From Kribbella jejuensis (GTDB lineage Bacteria > Actinomycetota > Actinomycetes > Propionibacteriales > Kribbellaceae): 64,000 nucleotides of DNA. Below are positions 1-8,713 of the stretch, one piece after another. Numbering within the stretch: position 1 is the first letter of the stretch; every line of letters begins with the position of its first letter. The notes beneath the pieces were generated by a model. That model made no database searches. It had not been told where the DNA came from and saw only the letters and a list, made by a program, of their open reading frames with translations. Position numbers and translations under genes: made by a program. The stretch covers positions 2,604,001 through 2,668,000 of the forward strand of contig NZ_VFMM01000001.1 of the NCBI RefSeq assembly GCF_006715085.1, read 5' to 3'.

Positions 1-546
1 GCGACCGGTCAGCCGGTCGTCGTCGCCGACCTGGATCTCGGCGGCTGGACCACGGCGTAGTCCGGTCTCGTCCAGGATCTGCTGGACAGTCGCGTCAAGC
101 GAGCTCGTCTCGTCAATGACAGTCTCGCGTGGCTGGTCCAGCAGATCCTTCGAGCGGTACCAAGCGGCCATGTCCTCGGCTGTGAACGCGGTCGCCTTGT
201 CACGAGTCCCATGCCGGCGCACGGTTTCCTCGAACGGGATGTCCAGGTAGTAGAAGTGCCCGCCGTACTCGCGGTGCAGTCGTGCGAGCATCCCGCCGTA
301 CCGCACGGTCGGCAGGATCCCTTCGATGACAGTGTGAAACCCACGGCCCAACGCATGTCTGGCCATCAACCCGATGAGCTCGATATTCGCCCCGTCGAGC
401 TCATCCAGCTCCTGAAACACCGTCCGCCGCACGTAGTCCTGCTCGATGTACGCGATGCCACGTCCGTACAGTGCACGGATCGCTTCCACCACGGAAGTTT
501 TACCGGACCCGGAGTTGCCACGGACAACTATCAACCGCGCCGTCAC
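1..546 (-). CDS. P-loop kinase / AAA-family ATPase, C-terminus beyond window
   Basis: The frame is open from a GTG at 546 to the left edge, so at least 182 residues are present and the C-terminus is missing. Residues 10-17 read GNSGSGKT, a Walker A P-loop, right after a hydrophobic beta strand. This is the layout of small nucleotide-dependent kinases of the AAA_33/zeta-like group, which phosphorylate small molecules or confer resistance; the substrate cannot be told. The GTG overlaps the TGA of the upstream SnoaL-like gene by four bases (GTGA), so the two are translationally coupled. The family call rests on the P-loop and general layout only. Confidence 0.75.
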   Translation of the reverse strand, partial: MTARLIVVRGNSGSGKTSVVEAIRALYGRGIAYIEQDYVRRTVFQELDELDGANIELIGLMARHALGRGFHTVIEGILPTVRYGGMLARLHREYGGHFYYLDIPFEETVRRHGTRDKATAFTAEDMAAWYRSKDLLDQPRETVIDETSSLDATVQQILDETGLRRGPAAEIQVGDDDRLTGR

Positions 547-980
547 GATCGCAGATGCTTGCTGACGTCGCCGACCAGCCGGATGTTGACGTTGCGCTCC
601 GTCCAGCGCCAACTACCGTCGCGTCGTTCGAATCGGTCGCGGTAGCGGCCGGCGGCGATGATCCGCGGTACGTCGCCGGGCACGGCTTGGAGCACAGTCA
701 CGTACGAGCGTGCTGACGCCGCGTCCTTGCCATCGGCCTCGATTGCGACGTTGGTCGTGAGGTGCTGCGTGCGGGGCGTACCGTCCGGATAGACGATCAG
801 TGTCTCGCGGAACCACTGCTCGATCTCGGCCCGCCCGTGCAGCGGCGCACCACTTCCGCGATACGTCGCATCCGCCAGCAGCTCCGCGACGCCACCGAAA
901 TCACCGTCGTCCACAAGCTCGGCGTACCGCAGGATGAGATTCCTGATCACCTGAACGTCGACCGGATCGATGAGCGTCAC
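543..980 (-). CDS. SnoaL-like / NTF2-fold protein
   Basis: 145 residues. An N-terminal helix (IRNLILRYAELVDDGD) is followed by the LLADATYRG strand and a C-terminal beta sheet ending RRDGSWRWTERNVNI. This is the pattern of SnoaL_4-type NTF2-fold domains, which form cone-shaped dimers acting as small-molecule isomerases, hydrolases or binding proteins. The substrate is unknown. The GTG start at 980 is preceded by a TAGAGT box eight bases upstream and has no Shine-Dalgarno sequence, so the message is probably leaderless. The stop overlaps the start of the P-loop kinase gene. Confidence 0.8.
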   Translation of the reverse strand: MTLIDPVDVQVIRNLILRYAELVDDGDFGGVAELLADATYRGSGAPLHGRAEIEQWFRETLIVYPDGTPRTQHLTTNVAIEADGKDAASARSYVTVLQAVPGDVPRIIAAGRYRDRFERRDGSWRWTERNVNIRLVGDVSKHLRS

Positions 981-988
981 GTGATGCG

Positions 989-994
989 ACTCTA
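989..994 (-). promoter_or_regulatory. -10 box of a leaderless promoter
   Basis: TAGAGT on the minus strand lies eight bases before the GTG start at 980, with no ribosome binding site between. This is the arrangement of leaderless actinobacterial transcripts. Confidence 0.45.
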
Positions 995-1001
995 CCGGCG
1001 C

Positions 1002-2003
1002 CTACGTCGCATCCCGCGCCGCGCGTTGGCGGCGGAACCAAATCAGTAGGGCGATGCACGGTATGACGAGGCCGCCGATGCCCAGGACGAAGAAGTCCCA
1101 CTCCTGGCCGATCCGGTCGGTCAGCCAGGCGAAGTTCTGGCCGAAGAAGCCGGTCACGAACGTCAGCGGGAGGAACACGGTCGCGAGGATCGTGAGCCGC
1201 TCGATCGTCGCGTTCTGCCGGACGCTGACCTTCGTCTGCTCGACCCCGATCACCGCCATGTTCGCCTCGAGAACCGTCGCGAGCAGGTCACGTTGCGCGG
1301 CGACCTCCTCGTTCACCAGGACCAGGTGGTCGTGGACGTCGCGGAAGTACGGCAGTAGCGGGGTCTCGCGGGCGTCGCGTTCCAGGGTCGCGAGCACGGC
1401 GAGCAGCGGATGTACGGCGCGGTAGAAGTCGGTCACCTCGCGGCGCAGGAAGTAGATCCGCTCCGTCGGCGCGACCGCGCCGGCGAACACCGTCCGCTCG
1501 ACCTCCTCGATGTCGCGCTCGAGCTCCGCGACGACCGGTCCGTACCCGTCGACGACCTGGTCGAGGATGGCCCACAGGACGGAACTCGTACCGCCCTCGA
1601 GGAGCTCCGGGCGCTGCTCGAGCCGGATCCGGGCCCCGTGCAGGTCGCTCGCCACGCCTTGGCGGACGGTGATCACGAACGACGGCCCGAGGAACACGCT
1701 GACCTCGCCGAAGTCGACCTCCTCGCGCTCGTCGTCGTACCGGGAGGTGCGCAGGATGACCAGGCGGATGTCGCCCTCGTACGGTTCGACCTTGGGGCGG
1801 AGGTGGAACGTCTGCGCGTCCTCGACGGCCAGTTCGTGCAGGCCGAAACTGTCTCTGACCTCGGTGAGTTCCGCGGACGTGGGCTCGTACATGCCCAACC
1901 AGACGAACCCGCCGGCCCGGCAACTCGCGGCGGCGTCCCGGACCGACATCGCCTCGACGTGCTGGCGGCGGCCGTCCCGGTAGTAAGCGCAGTCGATGAT
2001 CAT
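1002..2003 (-). CDS. corA: CorA-family magnesium/cobalt transporter
   Basis: 333 residues from the ATG at 2003, chosen because GGAGAGGAGG stands just upstream; a longer open frame from 2048 is not needed. The long acidic and helical cytoplasmic domain is followed by two C-terminal membrane helices (about residues 270-295 and 303-325) and a basic tail, the CorA funnel topology. The selectivity motif at the end of helix 1 reads FGQN where the classical family has YGMN. The protein should form a pentameric divalent-cation channel. The motif change may alter ion preference. Confidence 0.9.
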   Translation of the reverse strand: MIIDCAYYRDGRRQHVEAMSVRDAAASCRAGGFVWLGMYEPTSAELTEVRDSFGLHELAVEDAQTFHLRPKVEPYEGDIRLVILRTSRYDDEREEVDFGEVSVFLGPSFVITVRQGVASDLHGARIRLEQRPELLEGGTSSVLWAILDQVVDGYGPVVAELERDIEEVERTVFAGAVAPTERIYFLRREVTDFYRAVHPLLAVLATLERDARETPLLPYFRDVHDHLVLVNEEVAAQRDLLATVLEANMAVIGVEQTKVSVRQNATIERLTILATVFLPLTFVTGFFGQNFAWLTDRIGQEWDFFVLGIGGLVIPCIALLIWFRRQRAARDAT

Positions 2004-2168
2004 GGTGACCTCCTCTCCTGATCGTCGTCTTTCCGGCGGGTGCGGCAACAGGGTCCGGCCGGGAAAGCAGGAGTGAACTTCGGTTCCGGTCCGCGTGACC
2101 TCTCAAGTTCCTGAGAAGTGCTGGTTGGGTTCCTGGTGTGGGTCGCGTGCGTCGACAAGGATGAGGGC

Positions 2169-3131
2169 ATGGGACTACCAGTCGTGTTGATGCCAGGACC
2201 GATGAACGCAGCCGTTGCCGCCGGGTTGGACGGTCACTGCGAGTTGATCCGGTTGTGGGAGGAGCCCGACCCCGACGCCGTACTCGCGGGCCGCCGGGAC
2301 GAGATCGTCGCCGTCGCCACGGGCGGTACGACGATCGACGGGCCGTGGCTGGACCGCCTCCCCGCCGTACGGCTGGTCGCCAGCTTCGGCGTCGGGTACG
2401 ACCGCATCGACGCCAAGGCCGCCGCCGAACGCGGCGTCATCGTCACGAACACACCGGGCGTCCTCGACGACGAGGTCGCCGACACCGCACTGGGTCTGCT
2501 GCTGATGACGGTCCGCGAGCTCGGCCAGGCCGAGCGGTACCTCCGCGCCGGCAAGTGGGCGGACGGCACGCCGTACCCGTTGACGCGCGCAACGATGCAC
2601 GGCCGCCGAATGGGCATTCTCGGCCTGGGCCGCATCGGCCAGGCGATCGCCGACCGGGTCGAGCCGTTCGGCATCACCGTCGCGTACCACAACCGCAGCC
2701 CGAAGGACCTGCCGTACCGCTACTACCCGACCCTGCTCGAAATGGCCGCGGACGTCGACACCCTGATGATCGTCATCCCCGGAGGCCCCACCACCCGCCA
2801 CCTCGTCAACGCCGAAGTTCTCAAGGCCCTGGGCCCCGACGGCATCCTCATCAACGTAGCCCGCGGCACGGTCGTCGACGAACAAGCCCTCGTCGATGCC
2901 TTACGTACCAACACCATCCAAGCCGCCGGCCTCGACGTCTTCGAACACGAACCCAACGTCCACCCCGACCTCCTCACCCTCCCCAACACCGTCCTCCTCC
3001 CCCACGTAGGCAGCGCCACCCAACCCACCCGAACCGCCATGGCCAACCTGGTAGTCCAAAACCTCACCCACTACCTGACAAGAGGCACCCCACTAACCCC
3101 CGTCCCCGAATCCACCCACCTCCTGAAGTAG
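2169..3131 (+). CDS. D-isomer-specific 2-hydroxyacid dehydrogenase
   Basis: 320 residues. The ATG at 2169 is chosen because AAGGA lies eight bases upstream. The Rossmann motif GLGRIG is at residues 152-157. The catalytic triad is visible as Arg in NVARG (about 232), Glu in FEHEP (261) and His in LPHVGSAT (279). Family members reduce glyoxylate, hydroxypyruvate or other 2-oxoacids with NAD(P)H. Closest in style to glyoxylate/hydroxypyruvate reductases; the substrate is inferred, not shown. It stands alone on the plus strand. Confidence 0.88.
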   Translation: MGLPVVLMPGPMNAAVAAGLDGHCELIRLWEEPDPDAVLAGRRDEIVAVATGGTTIDGPWLDRLPAVRLVASFGVGYDRIDAKAAAERGVIVTNTPGVLDDEVADTALGLLLMTVRELGQAERYLRAGKWADGTPYPLTRATMHGRRMGILGLGRIGQAIADRVEPFGITVAYHNRSPKDLPYRYYPTLLEMAADVDTLMIVIPGGPTTRHLVNAEVLKALGPDGILINVARGTVVDEQALVDALRTNTIQAAGLDVFEHEPNVHPDLLTLPNTVLLPHVGSATQPTRTAMANLVVQNLTHYLTRGTPLTPVPESTHLLK

Positions 3132-3165
3132 CCGACAAGCAGCTCCCTTGCGCGCCCCGACCTGG

Positions 3166-3516
3166 TCAGAGCGGTTGGATGTAGTCCGGGGCGGGGTCGG
3201 TGGGGAAACGGACCGTCTTGATGGTGGTGGCGCCAGATAGCCAGGCCTTGGCTATCCGGTGGCCGCCATCCATGAGGCGGCCGTCGGCGGAGAGGATTAC
3301 TGGGTAGCGGAGGTCGGCCTTGTGGATTCGGGCGGCGTGTTCGGCCACCATGCGGCAGGTCACGGGGCGGCCGCCGAACCAGCAGTCCTGGTCGAACTCT
3401 TGGATGCTGTCGATCGGCACGGACTCGACCGGCAGACCTTCTGACAACTTCCAGAGCCGTTCGGTCAGGTAGAAGGCGCGCCCGCCGGGCACGGGACGTG
3501 AATGTCGTTCAGGCAT
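3166..3516 (-). CDS. Small ParB/sulfiredoxin-fold-like protein
   Basis: 116 residues from the ATG at 3516; the open frame extends further upstream but that part has poor coding character. The core VPIDSIQEFDQDCWFGG ... ADGRLMDGGHRIAKAWLSG matches the ParB-N/Srx-like fold, in which a strand and the GxHR-type loop bind a nucleotide. It lacks the DNA-binding HTH of chromosomal ParB, so partitioning is unlikely. A second protein of this kind is encoded at 51532-51942. Function unknown. Confidence 0.6.
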   Translation of the reverse strand: MPERHSRPVPGGRAFYLTERLWKLSEGLPVESVPIDSIQEFDQDCWFGGRPVTCRMVAEHAARIHKADLRYPVILSADGRLMDGGHRIAKAWLSGATTIKTVRFPTDPAPDYIQPL

Positions 3517-3583
3517 CTCGCCATCATGAACCGTTGCGGGTCGGCTCGGCAGGGGGTTTCCTCGGATGGTCGAGGGAGCTGGG

Positions 3584-4228
3584 ATGGCGGGTTGGGAGAG
3601 TTTGCGGGTGGATCTGCTTCGGTACCTGGAGGAGGCGCCGGGCGCGCTCGTCGTACTCCCCAATCCGCACACGGTGCGTCGGTACGAGCGACGGTTCCGG
3701 ATCGAGCTTGCCGCGTGGGCGACCGACATCGCGGCAGACCTGTACGCGAAGTACGGCGAGCTCGTGGAGTTGCGTGTTGGGGCGCTGAGCTTCCCGGGCA
3801 AGGAACTGTTCGTGCGCGAGCGGTCCCAACGGCTACGAGGTGAACCAGCCGAAGCCGTCGGACTCACCGCAGAACCCCTACAGCAGTTGACGATCCGCTC
3901 TGGTCACCACGCCCAGCAGGACGTCCTGGTGACGAATCAGGCCGCGCACGAACAGGTGCTCCTCACCGCAGGTGACCTGAGGTCGGTGGTAACCAACGCC
4001 TCGGGCCGGGAAGTCGGCTGCTACGTCGGCCCGCACAACCTGCCGCGAATCGGGTTCCCGATCGACCCGCATCAGTCGCGGCCTGTGCCCGTCCTCATCG
4101 GCACAGCATCCCTCGTTCCCGACCTGGGGTATGCCGTCCCGCCCGGACGGTGGGCGCTCCGGATCAGTTTGCAGACCGAAGCCGGGTTCTACCTTTCGGC
4201 GCCGCTCGAGCTCACCATCACCCCCTGA
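3584..4228 (+). CDS. Hypothetical protein
   Basis: 214 residues from the ATG at 3584, preceded by GGGAG at good spacing. The N-terminal half is helical and charged (WESLRVDLLRYLEEAPGALVVL). The C-terminal half is beta-rich and ends in an immunoglobulin-like pattern (GRWALRISLQTEAGFYLSAPLELTITP). There is no signal peptide or membrane segment. I do not recognise the family. Its last 11 bases overlap the end of the convergent sigma-factor gene. Confidence 0.7.
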   Translation: MAGWESLRVDLLRYLEEAPGALVVLPNPHTVRRYERRFRIELAAWATDIAADLYAKYGELVELRVGALSFPGKELFVRERSQRLRGEPAEAVGLTAEPLQQLTIRSGHHAQQDVLVTNQAAHEQVLLTAGDLRSVVTNASGREVGCYVGPHNLPRIGFPIDPHQSRPVPVLIGTASLVPDLGYAVPPGRWALRISLQTEAGFYLSAPLELTITP

Positions 4229-5102
4229 TCGTCAGGGTGTTCTCCTCGGAGAGGTGGGAGTGCTTGGCGGGGTTGCGGATTGCGTAGAGGGCGGTGATTT
4301 TGCCGTCTTCCACGTGGAGGACGGTGACTGTGTCGACCTCCTCGGTGAAGCGGAGGATCAGGGCTGGTTGGCCATTGATCTGGGTTTCCTGGAGGGTGCC
4401 CTGGGCCAGGTGGTCGACGGCCAGCGCGAGGATGCGAGCCACCTTCTCGGCGCCGACCACCGGGCGCGGGAGAGCCTGGACGACACCGCCCCCGTCGCCG
4501 AGGAAAACGACGTCAGGGGCGAGGATGTCGACCAGGCCCTGGAGATCGCCGGTGTTCACAGCTCGTTTGAAGGCGTCCAAGGCGTCCCGGGTTTCGTCCT
4601 GGGAGACGGGCCCGCGCGGCCGGCGGGCCGCTACGTGGGAGCGGGCTCGGTGAGCGATCTGCCGTACGGCGTCCGGCTTCTTCCCGACGGCTTCGGCGAT
4701 CTCGTCGTACTCGAGACCGAAAACCTCGCGGAGTACGAAGACCGCGCGTTCCGTCGGCCTCAGCGTTTCCAGTACGAGGAGCATCGCCATCGACACGCTC
4801 TCGGCCAGCTCGACGTCCTCGGCCACGTCCGGCGCAGTGAGGAGCGGCTCCGGAAGCCACGGTCCGACGTACGACTCCTTGCGGCGGCCGAGGGTACGGA
4901 GGCGTTGGAGGGCCTGCCGGCTGGCGATCCGGACCAGGTACGCGCGCTGGTCCAGCACCGTGTCGAGGTCGACGCCGACCCAGCGCAGCCAGGTCTCCTG
5001 CAGAACGTCCTCGGCGTCCGCGGCCGAGCCGAGCAGCTCGTACGCGACCGTGAACAGGAGGTTGCGGTGGGCAACAAAAGCCTCGGTGGCTCGATCGGTC
5101 AT
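4218..5102 (-). CDS. sigJ: ECF sigma factor of the ECF41/SigJ type
   Basis: 294 residues from the ATG at 5102, with GAGGAG upstream. Residues 1-75 form sigma-2 (AEDVLQETWLRW), about 105-165 form sigma-4 with its HTH (LEYDEIAEAVGKKPDAVRQ), and about 175-294 form a SnoaL/NTF2-like extension. A fused C-terminal SnoaL domain and a neighbouring carboxymuconolactone-decarboxylase gene are hallmarks of the ECF41 group, where the extension itself controls sigma activity and no separate anti-sigma factor exists. The divergent gene at 5257 is the expected target. Confidence 0.9.
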   Translation of the reverse strand: MTDRATEAFVAHRNLLFTVAYELLGSAADAEDVLQETWLRWVGVDLDTVLDQRAYLVRIASRQALQRLRTLGRRKESYVGPWLPEPLLTAPDVAEDVELAESVSMAMLLVLETLRPTERAVFVLREVFGLEYDEIAEAVGKKPDAVRQIAHRARSHVAARRPRGPVSQDETRDALDAFKRAVNTGDLQGLVDILAPDVVFLGDGGGVVQALPRPVVGAEKVARILALAVDHLAQGTLQETQINGQPALILRFTEEVDTVTVLHVEDGKITALYAIRNPAKHSHLSEENTLTIRG

Positions 5103-5159
5103 TCGACGGCTCCTCAGTCGACGTATGTCACCCACTGGATGCCGGCCGCGCCGCTCCCG

Positions 5160-5187
5160 TGACAACCCGTCGAGTATGACGCTCGTC
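5160..5187 (+). promoter_or_regulatory. Candidate ECF-type promoter
   Basis: TGACAAC (5160-5166), a 17-base spacer and CGTC (5184-5187) lie about 70 bases before the 5257 gene. The CGTC -10 element matches the ECF41 consensus. The -35 element is only a partial match to TGTCACA, so this is tentative. Confidence 0.35.
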
Positions 5188-5256
5188 ACGTCACACGCGG
5201 CGCCCCGCGGGCATCTCGTGGTCGTCCAGTACATCCCACGAGTGAGGACGACGACG

Positions 5257-5742
5257 ATGGAACCCCGGATCGACGTGATGCAGAACGAGTTCGGCACCAA
5301 GCTGGCGAAGCGGATGTACGCCGTACACGCGCTGGTCCAGCCCGCCCTGCCGCATTCGACCCAGAACCTGGTGATGCTGCGGGCCAGCCAGATCAACGGC
5401 TGCGGGAACTGCATCGACATCCATGCGAAGGAGGCGGCCGCCGAGGGCGAGACCGCGACGCGGCTGAACCTGGTCGCGGGTTGGCGGCACTCGACGGTGT
5501 TCACCGAGGAGGAGCAGGCCGCGCTGGCACTCACCGAGGAGGCGACCCGGCTCGCCGACGCGTCCGAGGGCGTGTCCGACGAGACCTGGGCACGCGCCGC
5601 GAAGTACTACGACGAGAACCAGCTGATCGCGCTGGTGACGCTCATCGCGATGATCAACGCCACCAACCGGATGGCCGTGACACTCAACCAACTCGGTGGC
5701 TCCTACGAGCCGGGCCTGATGGAAGCCGTGGTGAGCAACTAG
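5257..5742 (+). CDS. Carboxymuconolactone decarboxylase / AhpD-family protein
   Basis: 161 residues. The ATG at 5257 is preceded by GTGAGGA. The motif NGCGNCIDIH gives a redox CxxC at residues 49-52 with His at 56, as in AhpD-like alkylhydroperoxidases. These proteins act in peroxide detoxification or as decarboxylases. The position opposite an ECF41 sigma factor makes it the likely regulon member. Its TAG stop lies inside CTAG, and the convergent DinB gene uses the same CTAG for its own stop. Confidence 0.88.
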   Translation: MEPRIDVMQNEFGTKLAKRMYAVHALVQPALPHSTQNLVMLRASQINGCGNCIDIHAKEAAAEGETATRLNLVAGWRHSTVFTEEEQAALALTEEATRLADASEGVSDETWARAAKYYDENQLIALVTLIAMINATNRMAVTLNQLGGSYEPGLMEAVVSN

Positions 5743-6239
5743 AGGTCCCAGATGCGTCCGGAGGTCCAGGCGTACTCCCACGCCTGGATGTCCGGCGGCT
5801 CGAGACCGAGGCCGGTGAGGATCGCGCAGACCTGTTCGCGGTGGTGGTTGGCGTGGTTGATCGCCTGCGCGATGAAGATGCCGACCCGGGTGCCGCGGGT
5901 GTCGTTGTCGACGATGATGACGCGTTCGGTGTCGATCGGCTGGGTCAGGAAGTACTCCCAGAGGGCGCCGGCCTCGGCGTTCCAGCCGGCCAGGGTTTCC
6001 AGGTCGGCCGCCGGCTCGCTGTCGACGTACGGCAGCGGCCGGTCGGCGATCCGGCGCAGGTAGCTGCCGTCACAGCGGACGATGTGGTCGAGGGTCGCGA
6101 GGATGCCGCCGTACGTACCGACGCCGGTGACGTCGAGTTGGTCCGCGGTCAGCTTCTGGGCGCGGCAGAACTCGATCAGGCTGCCGGTCGCCCAGTTGTT
6201 GTGCCGGATGGGGTCGAAGAGCAGGTCGTTGAGGCCCAT
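5739..6239 (-). CDS. DinB-family protein
   Basis: 166 residues from the ATG at 6239. A TTG nine bases earlier is also possible, and neither has a good ribosome site. The four-helix DinB fold is suggested by the metal-binding histidines in RHNNWATG, LDHIVRCDG and HANHHREQ. Actinobacterial DinB proteins include thiol-dependent S-transferases for mycothiol or bacillithiol. No substrate can be assigned. It is convergent with the AhpD-like gene. Confidence 0.82.
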   Translation of the reverse strand: MGLNDLLFDPIRHNNWATGSLIEFCRAQKLTADQLDVTGVGTYGGILATLDHIVRCDGSYLRRIADRPLPYVDSEPAADLETLAGWNAEAGALWEYFLTQPIDTERVIIVDNDTRGTRVGIFIAQAINHANHHREQVCAILTGLGLEPPDIQAWEYAWTSGRIWDL

Positions 6240-6302
6240 ACCGGCCAAGCTTGCCGCGTACCACTCCCCGGGGACAGCGGATTTCCCCGGGGAGGTACGC
6301 CG

Positions 6303-6707
6303 TCAGCCCGCGATGTTCACCATCCAATTGACGCCGAACTTGTCGGTCACCATGCCGAACTCGTCGCCCCACATCTGCTTCTCCAGCGGGACCGTGACCT
6401 TGCCGCCGTCGGACAGCTTCTCGTAATACCCACGGAGCTCTTCGCCGTCGCCGCTGAGGCTGATCGAGATGTTGTCGCCCGGGTTGTACGGCATGCCCTG
6501 TGGCGTGTCGGATGCCATCAGCGTGAACCCGCTCGGCGTCTCGAGCTGGCTGTGCATCAGCAGCTCGTCGTCCTCCGGCCCGTGGCCCGAGCCGAACTCC
6601 TTGAACGTGCTGGACGTCAGCTCGCCGCCGAAGACCCCCTGGTAGAACTCCATCGCCGCCCGGGCTTCGGCCTGGAACTGGATGTACGGATTGAGCCGGG
6701 ATGCCAT
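6303..6707 (-). CDS. VOC-family (PhnB-like) protein
   Basis: 134 residues from the ATG at 6707, with GAAGGA upstream; a longer frame to 6842 is rejected. It opens LNPYIQFQAEARAAMEFYQGVFGGEL and contains KQMWGDEFGMVTDKFGVNWMVN, the signature of PhnB/3-demethylubiquinone-methyltransferase-like members of the vicinal oxygen chelate fold. Such proteins are often annotated as glyoxalase-like. The real substrate is unknown. Confidence 0.85.
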   Translation of the reverse strand: MASRLNPYIQFQAEARAAMEFYQGVFGGELTSSTFKEFGSGHGPEDDELLMHSQLETPSGFTLMASDTPQGMPYNPGDNISISLSGDGEELRGYYEKLSDGGKVTVPLEKQMWGDEFGMVTDKFGVNWMVNIAG

Positions 6708-6815
6708 CGAATTGTCCTTCCCCCAACTGGCCGAGCCCTCTGGTCCGGCGCCCATGTTCCGCACAGTAGACCCGGCCACCGACAGTCCGCGAGACCCCGC
6801 CGGCCGCCACCTCGT

Positions 6816-6821
6816 TAAGGT
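6816..6821 (+). promoter_or_regulatory. -10 box of a leaderless promoter
   Basis: TAAGGT lies six bases before the ATG at 6828 and no Shine-Dalgarno sequence is present. Confidence 0.5.
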
Positions 6822-6827
6822 CTGCGC

Positions 6828-7202
6828 ATGATCCTGCGACACATCACGATCGATGCCGCGAAGCCATACGAGCTGGCGCAGTTCTGGAGTACCGTGACCG
6901 GCTGGCCGCTAGGGGACGGCGACCAGCCGGGCGACGACGAGGTACTCGTCCAGGCGCCGGCCCCGGTGCCCGGGCTGCTGTTCATCGCCGTACCGGAGGG
7001 CAAGGCGGTGAAGAACCGCGTGCATCTGGACTGGGGCCCGACCGAGCGGACGCGGGACGAGGAGGTCGAGCGGATCCTGTCACTCGGCGGCACGGTGCAC
7101 GAGGACCACCGGCGCCCGGACGGCCGCGGCTGGGTCACCATGAAGGATCCCGAAGGCAACGAGTTCTGCGTCGAACTGAGCCAGGCGGAGATCGATGGCT
7201 GA
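6828..7202 (+). CDS. VOC-family glyoxalase-like protein
   Basis: 124 residues. A single glyoxalase-like unit begins MILRHITIDAAKPYELAQFWSTVTGW and ends WVTMKDPEGNEFCVEL, where the Glu of EFCVE is a typical metal or fold residue. This type is abundant in actinomycetes and usually of unknown substrate. The message is probably leaderless. The gene is divergent from the PhnB-like gene with about 120 bases between. Confidence 0.85.
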   Translation: MILRHITIDAAKPYELAQFWSTVTGWPLGDGDQPGDDEVLVQAPAPVPGLLFIAVPEGKAVKNRVHLDWGPTERTRDEEVERILSLGGTVHEDHRRPDGRGWVTMKDPEGNEFCVELSQAEIDG

Positions 7203-7517
7203 GTCCTCGCCACACATAGTGGTCGACCGCCCACGTGACGTCGTCGGCTGTCTCCTGGCGAAGGGTTTTGGAAGGCGATCCATTCCGGCCTAGCCGAAAA
7301 CCTACCCATTCCTTGATTGCTCGGGGATGCTGGTGGAGTGAAGTGGTGGTGGCGGAGGAAGAAGCGCGCTGCTGAGGAGGGGCAACCTGGGCGGCGGAGC
7401 CCTCGGCGGGACGAGGTCAAGGATCTCCGGGCCCAGCTGACCAGTCAGGGGTACACGCTGAAACACTGAACACCGGACGGCTGCGGGACGGCGTCAGGTT
7501 CACGGGGGTAGACAGTC
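7203..7517 (+). other. Intergenic stretch with one weak small ORF
   Basis: Apart from a 43-codon ORF at 7338-7469 that starts GTG and reads VKWWWRRKKRAAEE before a charged tail, nothing is recognised. The ORF resembles basic, aromatic-rich small proteins of phages and actinomycetes, but it lacks a clear ribosome site and may be chance. GGGGG before 7518 serves the next gene. Confidence 0.3.
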
Positions 7518-8402
7518 ATGGGGGACACGGGGGCATCGCTGCAGGCCGGTGTAGCAGAACGACGAAGGGCGGGGAGCGCTGCGGTGATGCGGCAGGTCGA
7601 GACGACCAAGGTGTCCGCGGTCCGGGCCTTCTTCGGATCGCTGCTCGCCATGGTCGTCACCCTGGTGCTCCTCGGCGGCCTCGGCGGTCTCTTCGTCGTA
7701 CTCGAACCGCAGACGACGAGCGCCGACACGCTGGTCGGCGGGACGTCGTACAGCGTGCCGACCACCGGAGCCGGCCTGTACGGATCCGGCACGCTCGGAC
7801 CGTGGCAGAACCTGATGCACCGGATCTCCCCTGAGGACCAGATCCGCGACACCCTGATGTTCGACGGTGTCTTCATGTTCGGCGACAGCATCGCCGTCCA
7901 GGACAGCTCCGGACTCGAACGGCTGATCACGAGCCGCACCGGCGACTCGATCGCGGTCCACGACTGGTCCGGGCAGCCGACCTCCGCGGCCGTCGCCGCG
8001 CTCGAGGACTGGTCGCGTAGTTACGGTCTGCCGAACCGGATCGTGATGGCCGTCGGTACGAACGACATCTTCAACCCGCCCGCTTTCGCCGCACAGGTGG
8101 ATCGGGCGATGCGGATCGCCGGCCCGAACCGGACGGTGTACTGGGTGGACGTCTACGCGAGTCGCAGCAAGCAGCCGGCCGCGGTCCGCGAGGCCGATCT
8201 CGCGAACAGCGCCTGGATCAACCAGCAGCTCGACGAGGCCGCGTCGCGGTACCCGAACCTCAAGATCATCAGGTGGTCCGAGTTCCTCACCGCACAGCCC
8301 GGCGGCCCGCAGCAGTACCTGCGGGACGGCGTACACACCAGCGAGCCGCTCGGCAGCTCCGCCCGCAACGAGCTGATCGTCGACGCCCTCTCGGGTCGCT
8401 AG
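7518..8402 (+). CDS. Membrane-anchored SGNH-hydrolase-like protein
   Basis: 294 residues. One membrane helix is at about residues 37-61. The SGNH blocks follow: FGDSI with the nucleophile Ser at 124, GTND at 180-183 and DGVH with Asp270/His273. This is the SGNH/GDSL fold of esterases and of extracytoplasmic acyltransferase domains. With a single anchor and a group of glycan genes downstream, it likely removes or adds acyl groups on a surface polysaccharide; that role is inferred. GGGGG stands eight bases before the ATG. Confidence 0.82.
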   Translation: MGDTGASLQAGVAERRRAGSAAVMRQVETTKVSAVRAFFGSLLAMVVTLVLLGGLGGLFVVLEPQTTSADTLVGGTSYSVPTTGAGLYGSGTLGPWQNLMHRISPEDQIRDTLMFDGVFMFGDSIAVQDSSGLERLITSRTGDSIAVHDWSGQPTSAAVAALEDWSRSYGLPNRIVMAVGTNDIFNPPAFAAQVDRAMRIAGPNRTVYWVDVYASRSKQPAAVREADLANSAWINQQLDEAASRYPNLKIIRWSEFLTAQPGGPQQYLRDGVHTSEPLGSSARNELIVDALSGR

Positions 8403-8713
8403 CCGCCGCGGATCTACACGTGTAACGGACGTCCGGAACGGCCTGATTCTGCGGGCGATCCGGCACGGCTGACGTCTGCCCGAACGGGCAATCGGAACCG
8501 GAATCGGGGACCCGAAGCAACCTTTCCTGCCGTTCGCGACATCTATAGGGCAGAGGAACCAATCCGATCTCGGGGGACCCGCAGGCAGCTCGGCGTACTT
8601 GATGCCGAGAGCAACGTTCCACGCCGCGCGATCCGAGGTACACCGCCAAGCACCTGATGCTGCCCGGGAACCGGTCTGCGGTTATTCAGGTATAGGCCAG
8701 AACTGGGGGAACG
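8403..8713 (+). other. Intergenic region upstream of heparinase-like gene
   Basis: It contains the palindrome TACACGTGTA at 8415-8424 and a short perfect hairpin (CTCGGC/GCCGAG) near 8588. No ORF with coding character is seen. The region ends in GGGGGAACG before the ATG at 8714, a ribosome site also used almost unchanged before the glycosyltransferase gene at 14763. Confidence 0.5.
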